From Calocera cornea HHB12733 (Eukaryota; Basidiomycota; Dacrymycetes; Dacrymycetales; Dacrymycetaceae): 64,000 nt of DNA. This document shows, piece by piece, positions 1 to 10,091 of this stretch (position 1 is the first letter of the stretch; the number at the start of each line of letters is the position of its first letter). The DNA is taken from contig KV423987.1 of assembly GCA_001632435.1 (NCBI GenBank), forward strand, positions 62,001 through 126,000, given 5' to 3'. A program made the position numbers and the translations under genes. Below the pieces are notes generated by a model. It was not told the origin of the DNA. It did no database searches and worked only from the letters and a program-made list of their open reading frames with translations.

Positions 1-192
1 TGGGTCGGGCGGGGAGGAGGAGGGTGGTGGTGGTGGTGGTGGTGCGGGTGCGGGGCGGGAGGGCGGGAGGGGGATGGAGGGTGTGCTGCGCACCGGTGCG
101 GGTGCGGGGGTGAAGTCGTCGAGGATGTCGTCGAGGTCATCAAGGTCGTCTGCGATCTCGACGTTGGACTTTGAGGGTGCGGGGTTGGCCAT
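1..192 (-). CDS. PEX19: Peroxin PEX19, N-terminal part (runs off left edge)
   Basis: Reading the minus strand from an ATG at 192 gives 64 codons, open to the edge. The N-terminus carries an acidic repeat (DDLDDLDDILDDF, about residues 15-27) followed by Pro/Ala-rich linker. This Asp/Leu repeat at the extreme N-terminus is characteristic of PEX19, the cytosolic chaperone and import receptor for peroxisomal membrane proteins, where the disordered N-terminal segment docks on PEX3. The C-terminal cargo-binding domain and any CaaX farnesylation box lie outside the window. A GGTTGT microsatellite (about 202-224) lies just upstream of the ATG, in the probable 5' leader. The gene is divergent from COQ2, with about 280 bp between the two starts. 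The call rests on a short low-complexity segment, so an unrelated acidic protein is possible. Confidence 0.6.
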   Translation of the reverse strand, partial: MANPAPSKSNVEIADDLDDLDDILDDFTPAPAPVRSTPSIPLPPSRPAPAPPPPPPPSSSPPDP

Positions 193-473
193 CTCTGGTT
201 GTGGTTGTGGTTGTGGTTGTGCTGGTCTGGGCCGGGAGGGATGGCAGGAGGTTTGTTAGCTGGACGAAGTGGTAGGCTTAGTGCTTCACTGCGGGCTGAA
301 GGTTGAACGGGTGTGCAGGGCAAGCAGCAAGCAGCAGGAGAGGAGCGGGCGATAGACAGGCACCGACCGGCTACTTGGCACGTGCACGTGAATAGCACAG
401 CCCCGCACCCTGAGCGTGGTCAATCCACCGCCGCCATCCCTCCCCGTTTTGGGACAAACCAAGCAAGGCAAGG

Positions 474-1738
474 ATGCGCGTTGGACTGCTTGCGCTGGGG
501 CTGGGGAGGGCCCACCTGCACCTGCACATGCACCTGCACCTGCACATGCACATGCACGTGCGAAGGAGAGGGCTGGGCGCGGCCGCGTGGCCGGCGCTGG
601 GGCGGCTGCACGGGACGGCCGCGCGACGAACTGCCCCGGAGTTACTGCCCCGCGCTGCTTCCCGCACCCCCACCCCCACCCCCACCCCCAGCCTCAAATG
701 GCCCCTCTCCGCGCTCCCCGCGCGCACGCACCCCTACCTCCTCCTAACGCGGCTCGACAAGCCCACGGGCACGCTCCTCCTCCTCCTCCCCTGCACATGG
801 TCCATCGCCCTCGCCGCCCACACCCTCGCCCTCCCGCCCGCCACCCCGCTCGCCTACACCCTCCTCTTCGCCATAGGCGCTTTCGTCATGCGCGGCGCAG
901 GCTGCACAGTCAATGACATGTGGGACCGCAGGCTCGACAGGCTCGTCGGTCCGTCCTCCTCCTCCTCCCTCCCCCACCCCCTTAGCTAACCCCTTCCCCC
1001 CCCCCAGACCGCACCCGCCTCCGCCCCCTAGCCGCGAACCAGCTCAGCCTCTTCTCGGCGACGTCCTTCCTAGGCCTGCAGCTCCTCCTAGGCCTCGGCG
1101 TGCTCACGCAGCTCAACCTCCCCTCGATCCTGCTCGGCGCCGCGTCCCTCCCGCTCGTCGCCCTCTACCCGCTGATGAAGCGGGTCACCTACTGGCCGCA
1201 GGCCGTCCTAGGCCTGACGTTCAACTGGGGCGCGCTGCTCGGGTACTGCGCGCTCGCGGGCACGCTGGACTGGGCGGTCGTCGGCCCGCTCTACGCGGCC
1301 GGCTGGTGCTGGACAATCGTCTACGACACGATCTACGCGCACCAGGACAAGGCGGACGACCTCTCCGCGGGCATCAGGAGCACCGCCCTGCTCTTCGGCG
1401 CGCGCACCCTCCCCGTCCTCGCCGGCTTCAGCACGGCCATGCTCGCCTGCCTCGCCGCGGCAGGGCACGCCGCGGGCCTCGGCCCGGCGTACTACGCCCT
1501 CTCCCTCGGCGGGCCCGCGCTGCTGCTGGCCCGGATCCTGCGCACGACGGACTGGGAGAGCAGGCAGAGCTGTTGGACCAGCTTCGCGGCCAATACCTGG
1601 GTCGGCGCCCTCGTCGCCGCGGGCATATGGGCGGACTACCTTTGGGAGGGGAGGTGGCGGACGCGGATGCGCGGGGAAGGGGAGGGGGAGGAGCGAGCGC
1701 GGGGGGTGGGGGGTCGTGCGGACCCTGCTGTTAGTTAG
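474..1738 (+). CDS. COQ2: 4-hydroxybenzoate polyprenyltransferase (UbiA family, COQ2)
   Basis: Two exons, 474-948 and 1008-1738, with a 59-nt intron; 401 aa. COQ2 attaches the polyprenyl tail to 4-hydroxybenzoate in ubiquinone synthesis at the inner mitochondrial membrane. Both Asp-rich motifs of UbiA enzymes are visible: [19 protein letters not shown], whose second half is restored exactly by splicing, and [13 protein letters not shown] in the second half. Hydrophobic segments follow the multi-TM UbiA pattern. The N-terminus (about residues 1-70) is rich in Arg and Ala and lacks acidic residues, as expected for a mitochondrial presequence. It also contains an odd His-Leu/His-Met run encoded by a CACCTG/CACATG microsatellite. 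The ATG at 474 is the first in frame; a start after the repeat cannot be excluded. A paralog follows 480 bp downstream. Confidence 0.9.
519..560 (+). repeat. CACCTG/CACATG microsatellite inside COQ2 leader
   Basis: A hexamer-type repeat of CACCTG and CACATG units encodes alternating His-Leu and His-Met within the predicted mitochondrial leader of COQ2. It stays in frame because the unit is six bases. Confidence 0.85.
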
Positions 1739-2217
1739 CGAATACCCGGTCCCTTGTTCGTCAACATACTATCTTCATCTAGCGACGTGGAGCATCCGGA
1801 CCCGGACTGTGCTGGATTAAAAGCACGTGATCCCCCCTGACTCGGTGCTTGAGCCCCGGAGCCGGCCACCAACAGCCAGGCGCCTGACGCTGCTGAATAG
1901 GGATACGTTAGTTGTCAGTGGGAGAGGATGGCGGCACCGCGCGCTCCGACGAACGACTCGGAGGGCGGAGCGGAGCCGATGAACAGCGGGCGCTTCCGAG
2001 GGGTTGCGGCGCGTGCCAGTGCGTCCGCCGACGAACGCGAGCCAGTGATCTGGTCCCATCGACTAGGACACCTTCTGGACGCCCGGTATGCCCGGGGCTT
2101 GTTCGGCCCCTGCGTGTGCGTGTGCGTGTGCGTGTGCGTGCGGGGAGGGCCTGGGGCGAGGGGCGGACAAATAAGAGCGGGTGGCCCGCCTTGCCCCCTC
2201 TCTCCCCGCTGCTGAAG
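1739..2217. other. Intergenic region between the two UbiA genes
   Basis: No gene supported. It holds a GTGTGC-type microsatellite at about 2111-2143. The frame of the downstream gene stays open upstream to an ATG at 1912, so part of this stretch could encode an N-terminal extension; there the microsatellite would read as an Arg-Val repeat. Confidence 0.5.
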
Positions 2218-3288
2218 ATGGCCCCGGCCACCACGCTCCCATGGCCCCTCTCCGCCCTCCCGGCCTCGACGCATCCCTACCTCTTCCTGGCGCGGCTCGA
2301 CAACCCGGCCGGCACCCTCCTCCTCTGGCTGCCCTGCGCCTGGTCCGTCGCCCTCGCCGCCCGCCAGCTCGACCTGCCCCCCCGCACCGCCCTCGCGTAC
2401 ACCCTCTACTTCGTCCTCGGCTCCCTCATCAGCCACAGCGCCGGCTGCACCGTCAACGATATGGCCGACCGGGACCTCGACCGGCTAGTCGGTGCGCTNN
2501 NNNNNNNNNNNNNNNNNNNNNNNNNNNNNNNNNNNNNNNNNNNNNNNNNNNNNNNNNNNNNNNNNNNNNNNNNNNNNNNNNNNNNNNNNNNNNNNNNNCA
2601 GAACGGAACTGAACGGCGCTGACGGCTCGCAGAACGCACAAAGTCCCGCCCGCTCGCCTCGGGCGCAGTGAGCATGGGGCAAGCGTCCGCCTTCCTCTTC
2701 CTGCAAGTGACCGTCTGGCTCGCCTACCTCTCCCTGCTCAACCCCTACTCCGTCCTGCTCGGCGCGGCCGCCATCCCCCTCGTCATCCTCTACCCCTTCA
2801 TGAAGCGGCACACGTACTGGCCCCAGGCCGTCCTCGGCATCGCCTTCAACTGGGGCACAATGGTCGGCTACTCGGCCCTCTCCGCACCGCCCGCCTGGCA
2901 CGTCGTCGCCCCGCTCTACGCGGCAGGCTGGTGCTGGACGATCATCTACGACACCATCTACGCCCACCAGGACAAGGCCGACGACCTCACCGCGGGCATC
3001 AAGAGCACCGCCCTGCTCTTCGCCCACCGCACCGTGCCCATCCTCGCCCTGTTCTCGACCGCCATGCTCGCCTGCCTCGCCTGCGCCGGCTGGGCCGCCG
3101 CCCTCGGCCCGGCCTACTACGCCCTCGCCGTCCTGGGCAGCGCGGCCCTGCTCTTCCGCACGCTGCGCGTCACGGACTGGGACGACCGGGAGAGCTGCTG
3201 GCGCGGGTTCAACGCCAATGTCCAGGTGGGGCTGCTTGTCACCGCCGGCGTGTGGGCGGACTATGCGGCGAACAGGCTCTGGCCGTAG
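2218..3288 (+). CDS. UbiA-type prenyltransferase, COQ2 paralog
   Basis: Exon 1 (2218-2491) and exon 2 (2633-3288) give 309 aa. The intron sits at exactly the same codon as in the neighbouring COQ2 and contains the 100-N gap, so the protein is complete. The motifs CTVNDMADRDLDRLV, ERTKSRPLAS and [13 protein letters not shown] are intact, consistent with an active Mg-dependent prenyltransferase with several TM helices. From the ATG at 2218 the protein starts directly at the catalytic domain and lacks a mitochondrial leader. The in-frame ATG at 1912 would add about 100 residues including an Arg-Val run that might act as one. It could be a second COQ2 or a UbiA enzyme acting on another phenolic acceptor, for example in meroterpenoid synthesis. 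The tandem arrangement indicates local duplication. Confidence 0.85.
2499..2598. other. Assembly gap of 100 N
   Basis: Exactly 100 N, the usual placeholder for a gap of unknown size. A donor (GTGCGC at 2492) precedes it and the acceptor lies at 2631-2632, so the gap falls inside the intron. Confidence 0.98.
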
Positions 3289-3480
3289 ATCCCCGCGAGG
3301 GGCGCATGGCATTGTACTGTATCACATTGGGCCGTGGGAGTGAGCTGGGTGCAGCAGGCGGCATGCTGTACAACGGACGGGCGGGGCAAATAACGTACGT
3401 CTAGAGCGGCTAATACAGTGAGTGGCTGGTGGTCTGAGTCCATATCTTCTCGGTTCTCCGCTCGTCTCCTTGAGCAGAAT

Positions 3481-4412
3481 CTAGCTGTGCGTGCCGTGCG
3501 TCCGCGCCTTCTTTGCCTTGGGAAGCGCGAAGACGTGAAAGTGCACGAGCCCGCGCACACTCTGCAGTTTCTAGAGCGCCACAGCAGATCAGATCGCGCT
3601 GGCGCCGATCCACGACACGCTCACAGGAGGGTTCATGAACCACGCGGTCTCCCACTCCTCCTCCGGCCACTCGCGCTTCACGAAAGCGGTGATCCCCTCG
3701 CCGCTCTCGCCGCCGAATCCACGCCTGTCCTCCCCCTTCCCCTCGTCCTCCCCAGCCGGAGGCCGGTGCTCCGCCCCGCCCGTAAACCCCCACATGCCCT
3801 TCCTCTCCACCGCCTCGCCCAGGTCGCCCGGCCCGATGAGCGGCACCGCGCTCCATACCACGAAGTGGACGACGTCGGCCGGGACGGAGTACGGCCAGTC
3901 GTTGCGCACTGCGCGGTAGTGCGTGCTGGGCGTGGAGGGCGAGAAGGAGTCGGCGGAGGAGAGCATCGGCGGCGGGCTCCAGTGCAGCCGGCGCTCGAGC
4001 AGGAACGTCTCTGCAGAGCGGGGGTGAGCGTGTGTAGAAGGAACGGCGGGAGGCGCAGACACACCGATCGTGCCATACCGCGCCTTGGTGCCCTTGGTCC
4101 ACTCATCGTAGCGCCGCTGGAGCGCAGGCTGCCGTTTCAGGAGGCCGAGGTCGCTAGACGTCCGGGCTCAGGCGCATATCTCTCTCTACTGAGATTGCGG
4201 CTCACCCTCCATCTGGACGCGCATCGTCAGCTGGTAGACTACGTCCACACACGGGCGGACTGACCAACAATGTCCATCAGCTCCTCCCACGTGAACAGCC
4301 TGTGTGAACGCCCGGTCAGCGCGGGTCGCCGTGGCGAGTCTGCAGACACGCACGGCGGGCCGAGGGCAGCGATCTCCGCGTCGGTCGGCAGTCCGTCGTG
4401 CGCAACCATCAT
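3481..4412 (-). CDS. DUF3605 family protein
   Basis: Five exons on the minus strand: 4412-4265, 4212-4206, 4153-4065, 4010-3625 and 3570-3481, giving 239 aa. The order of conserved segments fits the fungal DUF3605 family: FTWEELMDIV, LLKRQPALQRRYDEWT, ETFLLERRLHW, YRAVRNDWPYSVPADVVHFV, WETAWFMNPPKLQSV and VHFHVFAL. The biochemical function is not established; some members are annotated as N-acetylglucosamine-induced proteins. Exon 2 is only 7 nt, and all phases close without a stop. The second ATG at 4409 could also be the start. The C-terminal exon restores the HFHVF motif, which an unspliced reading would lose. Confidence 0.8.
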
Positions 4413-4613
4413 CTAAGGTCGGGCACGCGGTCGAGTCTATGCAGGTCGGGGAATGGACGATGAATATTTAGCAAGTCACTGTAACTTACAGGATGCGTTG
4501 GAGAGACGGGTGCTGCATATGTCAGCTGCGCACCTCGCTTCCGTGATGACGGCCCGCCTCCGACGCGTCGCGCGAAACGCGTCCCGATCAGTCGCGAACT
4601 TCATACTAGGACA

Positions 4614-7600
4614 ATGGCCAGTCCCGCCGGCGACCCCAACGAACTCTCCCTGAGGCCGCTAGACTTACTGTTGCCTGACTGGCTGCCGCCGAGCGCTGAG
4701 CTGCCGGGGGATCCGGAGGACGCGTTCAGGAGGAGTCTTGCCCTGGCATTGGCCGCGCCAACGACGAAGGCGCATCGACCAGACGTGCAAGAGCCGGATG
4801 ACCCGCCAGACGATTCGGCGGTCGAGGACTTGGAGTACGAGGGGATAGAGGAAGAAGAGCATCTGTGGGAAATGGCCGCGAAGGCAGCAACGGCTAAAGT
4901 GCGTGGTCATCCTCGTGACAAGCGTTTCTTAACCGGATCCCAGCCTACCCTTCTTACCTGGGACACTTCACCCCAAGTATTCCGTCTCCCACCGCTTCTA
5001 TCGCACCATCCACAGCTGTTCTATTCCGCTCTCCGCAAGTACATGACTTCCTTCCCCTCAACAACGCCTGCTGATCGACTTCCAGAACATTGGATACACC
5101 AAAAGTCATCTCGCTGCATGCCGCTTACGTAGCAGCAGAACTGCAGACCCTGCTCGTCGGCTACTCAGGCTCGCTTTGGATCTGGGATGCAGCAGTGGAG
5201 CAGTTCATTCCTCGGGAGAATGCCCTGGAAGCGATCATCGTCGATGGGTACACGGCCGGGGCCTGCAGCAGCATCTTCGAGCGCTTCCTCACGATCGGAA
5301 CGCTACTCCGGCGTTTGCAGGCCGTGTCTGATCAGCTGAGAAGGTAATGAAGCCTTGTAGCCATGAGTATAGGCGAGGATCTGACGATCGACAGAGCATC
5401 CGAATCGTGGATGCACGCGTTCTCGCATGCGCTCACCCTCGTACTCTCTCACATCCGGGAAACCCTGGAGAAACCGCCCTCCTGTCCCGTGCACAACCTC
5501 TCGAGCTTGCACCTCGAGTACGAGTGGCAGGAAGCGGTGCTGGCCGCGCTCGGTGATATCCTCAGAAGGGACAGAAGTCATTCGCCACCCTACCACTCCT
5601 TCCCATCCAACATGATCTCGACGCTGTACAAGGCACTGGACCGCGCGACAGGCAGTTCGGCGCCGCATATAGTCCAATGCACACTCGCCTTCTTGCTCCA
5701 GCTATCCACACAGCCATGTGTGAAGGCAGTCGAGGAATCTCTTGGTTTGGGTCGAGCGACGTTCTTGGCTGGCTTTGAACACGACACGGCTGACACGGCC
5801 GCCCTGAAGGATGATGCTGTGCCGATAGAAGTACAAGTACTGGAGATGATCCTACCAACGGATGTCAGACAAACGCTGGAACGGGGTCGAAAGTCACTCG
5901 CTTTATTGAAGAAGGCTTGTCCGGGTCACATACTGTGCGGTCGATCGGCAGAGGATATCGACAGTGCCGAGCATTTGGCATGGATATGGGGGGATGCCGA
6001 CGTTCAGCGGTAAGTTGCGCTATGGCAGGCACTGTATGATGCTAAGACAGATGTACAGCATTCAGATCGAGGCGGAACAACAGGCTGATCTGCTGCGGAC
6101 CCTGGTCGAACGATGGAAGTTAGGCCGCCTTGCCACACATCCGGAGTCGGCAGACGCGCCATTATCCTTCCCCAGGTTCACCGATGTACCCAACCCCTTC
6201 GATACGTCCGTTGTACCTCTGCCACCCGCTGGCTCGTCAGATGACAACCTCTTCACCACGTTTCTGCGCTCTCACTCTGGCCCGCTGCTGCCGTCGTTCG
6301 CTCCGACATTGCCCCTACTTCTCCATCACGTATTCGCAAAAATTCTCGCACGGTCAAAGGTCATCTCACACGCCCTTCTGGAGACGCTCCTGTCTCCACC
6401 GTCGCAGGAAGGTGGTGCGGATCTACTTGCGTATCTCCACATTCTCAAGAGCTTCCACCTTCTCCAATTTGCGGCATTCACCGACTTACTTGCCAGTGCC
6501 CTCTTCGTGCATCCTTCGCCTGAGATCGCACACGCCCCAGGAACACGCTCGCGCGTGCGGGCGAGATTAGGCATTGCTCCTCTTCCGCATCAAGTCACGG
6601 GTGAGGAGTTCGCGGCCGTAGGTCTTGGCGTTGGCCTTACTCAGCGAGGACAATGGCCGCCCGGCGGTAGCGATCTGAACTGGATCCTGCGCCGGGTGGT
6701 TATAGACTCATTGGCCGTCGACATGCAGGGCAGATCGGAGGCTGCCCGTGTCGACAAAGTTTGGGAAGAGGCCGACTCGATCGTCGGTTTCGCGATCAGG
6801 GATCTCGAGGAGGGCGACGATGCATGGTTGGACCCTCTGGGTGAGCCCAATTACCTTTGTACCACATATATGCGCTGACTGGGAGCTAACAGCGGTGGAG
6901 TACGATCTTTCTGTGGCACTTGCGTCGATTGGCTTGCTAACTTCAGTGCAGGGCATTGGACTTCCTCGATCTTCAATACAAGGTCCCGAAGAGTCTGGTG
7001 GTGATCCTGTCGGACAATGTCGTGTGGAAGTACCGCCGCATCTTCAGCTTCCTACTCCGGGTGCTTCGAGGTGAGCGCAGGGTCGATGTATACGCCAAAA
7101 TCTTACTCACAGAACGACTAGCGGATTCTGTCGTTCGTACCATCTTCCATCCGTCGTTCCACGAACACCTCTTCCCCGCATCCGCGCAACACACCCGCCT
7201 GCTGTACCGTACCCGCTTCCTAGCGCAATCCTTCGTCGCTTCCCTCGTCGACTACCTATTCGACACCGCCATCCGTTCTCCGTGGGACGCGTTCTCCACT
7301 CGCTTGACCCAGGTAAGGGAGAGCAACGCACGCGATCCAGAGCTACAAGACGTCTTTGCCGTTGCGGCGTATCATGATGCTGTGATGGACTCGATCTTGG
7401 AGGGGTGTATGCTGCGCTCGCATCAGGCGAAGCTCGCAGGGAGGCTCAAGGCGTGCTTAAGGACGATTCTCCTGTTGGGCCAGCTGGTACTGGATCGCCG
7501 GAGAGGGACTATCAGCGAGGAGCATGGCAGAGAGCGGCTTGGAATGCTTGCCGACGAGATCAGCACTGACATCCAAAAACTGGTGCGCACGTATGGATGA

Positions 7601-7774
7601 TGCTCTCAGAGTCCAGCTGACACGACATAGATCGAACTGCTCAAGCAGTATCATGGCAAGGAGGTGGAAAGGAAGCAAGGTGTACGGAGAGGAGAGACGG
7701 GGCCAAGGCGAGCCAATCTAGGTGACCTCTTGTTGCGATTGAACTTCCACGAACCACCCAGACGGCTGGACTAG
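4614..7774 (+). CDS. Gamma-tubulin complex component, GCP5/GCP6-like (Spc97/Spc98 family)
   Basis: Eight exons (4614-5038, 5086-5343, 5395-6009, 6059-6840, 6893-6899, 6952-7070, 7122-7582, 7631-7774) give 936 aa with all phases closed. Gamma-tubulin complex proteins form the ring that nucleates microtubules at spindle pole bodies. The C-terminal GRIP2-type signature is clear: ALDFLDLQYKVPKSLVVILS, then KYRRIFSFLLRVL, FLAQSFVASLVDYLF and AAYHDAVMDSILEGCMLRSH. The N-terminal half holds a GRIP1-like part with LHAAYVAAELQTLLVGYSG and FLTIGTLLRRL. The length and divergence from GCP2/GCP3 suggest GCP5 or GCP6, which I cannot separate by eye. The 51-nt intron at 7071-7121 is a multiple of three, so retention would stay in frame. 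Exon 5 is a 7-nt microexon. Confidence 0.85.
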
Positions 7775-8250
7775 CTCGGCCTCGTGGTATTCGATCCAGT
7801 TGATGTGGAGCACAACACTGTAATAATAACAATGGTACAGGGTACTACACGGTACACAGGGTGATGCGGTATAGGGCCTCAGAGGGCTGGCGATTTTGAA
7901 GAAATGGAAACGAGACAGACACGGCCAAGGAAATCAACAGTCACAGAAGCCAAAAACAAACAGAGCGCGCCCACAGAGGGCGGCGATTTGGAAATAGAGA
8001 TACGAAAGAGAAGAAGCAGAACAAATAGCGGTAACGATCCAAAAGGAAACACGAGAACAGTCCGGCGGACTCAAATATAAAGAAGAATACGATACTAAAC
8101 GGACAAAAGTCAAGATAGCTCGCATGGGGCGATAGCCAGCGCCCCGATGCGGTCACAGGTATACAGTCCATCCACGCCCATCCAATTTGGACGGGCAGGA
8201 CTGAAGGTTACATCCAACAGCAGACGACAGCAGCGACAGTGACAGAGCCC
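7775..8250. other. Convergent 3' intergenic region
   Basis: It lies between two genes that end toward each other. The sequence is A-rich on the plus strand (about 7890-8100). I see no further gene; it probably holds both 3' UTRs. Confidence 0.5.
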
Positions 8251-9305
8251 CTACAACGCTCTGCCCCACTGCACAGTCCCATCCTCGCTCGCCTTACGAG
8301 ACCCTCCATCACGAGAAGCTCCCTGGTACACATCCGACACGCGACCCTCGGTAATGAGACACAAGCCTCGCACGGCGCAGTCCATCGTCCACGGCAAACC
8401 GCCTTGTCCGCCTCTGGGATCGTCCCAGGGGCTTCTGCGCTGCATCCACGAGGGCTCGGGGCTCAACGGGCGCACGAAGCGCACTTTATCAGCCGAGGGG
8501 CGGGCGACGGGAGCCAGGCCCGGGAGCATGCGAGCAGTGGGGAGGACGATCGCCTTGCCGTTATGATCGGGGGTGGTAGCCTCAGTGCCGGCCACAGAGG
8601 AGGTGGAGCTAGCAGGGCTGACGCCGGGATTGGTGCTGGTAATACCGCTATTCTCGGTGCCGGTAGTACCGATGCTTGCATTGCTCGTCTTGGCGATGAC
8701 AGCGGAGGAAGCAGGGACAGCGGTAACGTCCGTGACAGCGGTGGCAGCAGCAAGAGGGACATCGACGATATCGGTGACCGTGGCAGACTGCAGACCAAGA
8801 GCCTTGCTATGCGCGGGACATCCTGGTGCCTCGCACTTGGTCGCATAGCATCGGAAGCCTTGACCGTCCTTTTGGCTGCGAGCGCGAGCACGCTTGGGCG
8901 GGATGTCCGAGTATACGGTCGCGGGGCCCGTGGCGGGCATACCAGGCTGGGTGACGGCCAAGACTGCGGCCGGGAGGGGGAGCTGGTTGTTGTACCAGTC
9001 GTCAGCGGTCTTGGGCATACTTATGCGGGCGTGCCGGATGAACCACTCGACGTCACTAAACATATGCGTGACGCCCGTTAGCAGACGGTTCCATAAATGA
9101 ATGGAGAAACCTACTCCTGCGTCAGAGGGGGAGAATCAAGAGTGACATTGCCGGCCGTGGTGACAGGAGGTGAATCATCAAGAGTGGCATTGTCGGCCAT
9201 CGTGGCGTCTGCCGGAGCGGCAGCGGAAGAGGTGCACGCCAAGCGGCGCTTGAACGTTTTAGAGATGTTCTTCTTGTTGAAAATGACCTTCAAGAAGCCG
9301 AACAT
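8251..9305 (-). CDS. Hypothetical protein with Thr/Ala/Ser-rich centre
   Basis: Two exons, 9305-9115 and 9055-8251, joined by a GTAGGT...TTTAG intron; 331 aa. I do not recognise a family. The N-terminus (MFGFLKVIFNKKNISKTFKR) is short, hydrophobic then basic, and could be a membrane or organelle anchor. The joined segment reads DDVEWFIRHARISMPKTADD, followed by PPKRARARSQKDG, which looks like a nuclear localisation signal, and a possible small Cys cluster (CYATKCEAPGCPAH, four residues of Cys/His type). The middle is a low-complexity Thr/Ala/Ser/Val stretch. The C-terminal segment contains two Trp-rich patches. The branch-site sequence CTAAC in the intron supports splicing. Confidence 0.55.
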
Positions 9306-9589
9306 TTTGAAGAGAAGATGCGAGATGAAGATGGGAGGGTGATAGACACGGAAGTTGACGATATGGGAAGCGAAAGGCCGACAGCTGACGGTATGCGTGG
9401 TAGCTACGCGGTGATGATGAGAGGGAGTCCGGTCTACAGTGGGAGGTGTTAGCAAGGTCCGTATGAGGCGGGTATAGAGCGTGAACGTACCAGAGGGGTG
9501 GGTGGTGCGGGCGGGGATAGTTCGAGATGCGACGTGTGGGACTACTATGCGTGGGAGACGCGAGTGAGGGAGGTATGCGAGGGGGTGGG

Positions 9590-9790
9590 AGTACGCGAGT
9601 GAGTGAGTGGGTGAGTGAGTGGGTGAGTGGGTGAGTCGACGGAAGTATGCGAGGGGTGGGGAGTATGCGAGGGGATGATAGGTATGCGAGCGGGTGGGTG
9701 CGGGAGGTTGAAGGAGGTATGCGAGGGCGAGGAGGTATGCGAGTGGGTGAGTGGGTGAGGGTGAGGATGGTATGCGAAGGGATGGATGGG
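9590..9790. repeat. Degenerate minisatellite of GAGTGG and GGTATGCGAG units
   Basis: Units resembling GTGAGTGAGTGG alternate with GGTATGCGAGGGG-type units, repeated with variations. The long minus-strand open frame across it (Thr/His/Ser/Pro-rich) is a product of the repeat and is not taken as a gene. Confidence 0.75.
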
Positions 9791-10053
9791 CGAGGTATGG
9801 GAAGGAGGTGGTAGTATGAGAGAAGGGTTATGAGAGTCGAAGTATATGCGGGTATACGCAAGGTAAAGGGGTGCGCGAAGGGGGTGCGCGACCGCAGGAG
9901 CAGCTCAGAAGGTGGTGGAAGGGGAAAGAGCTGGATGGGGGCGATCCGTATGCCCCGTCTGCTTTATGTATGCCCCAGAAAGCGTTGATTAGGGCACGCT
10001 GCTCTCCAGGAACTCACAGAGCTCGAGAGCTCCGCCGACTGGCGAGCAGAGTG

Positions 10054-10091
10054 GTACGACGGGAGGAAAGAAGTCCTTCCTCCCGTCGTAC
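10054..10091. repeat. Perfect 15-bp inverted repeat (hairpin)
   Basis: The left arm GTACGACGGGAGGAA at 10054-10068 and its exact reverse complement at 10077-10091 are separated by 8 nt. It is outside any supported gene. Confidence 0.85.

Noticed and set aside
913..1734. 273-codon plus-strand frame
   Set aside because: Shadow of the spliced COQ2 coding sequence, Pro/Arg-rich; the COQ2 frame is supported by family motifs.
9259..9861. 200-codon minus-strand frame
   Set aside because: Created by the minisatellite; its Thr/His/Ser/Pro repeats are not a recognisable protein.
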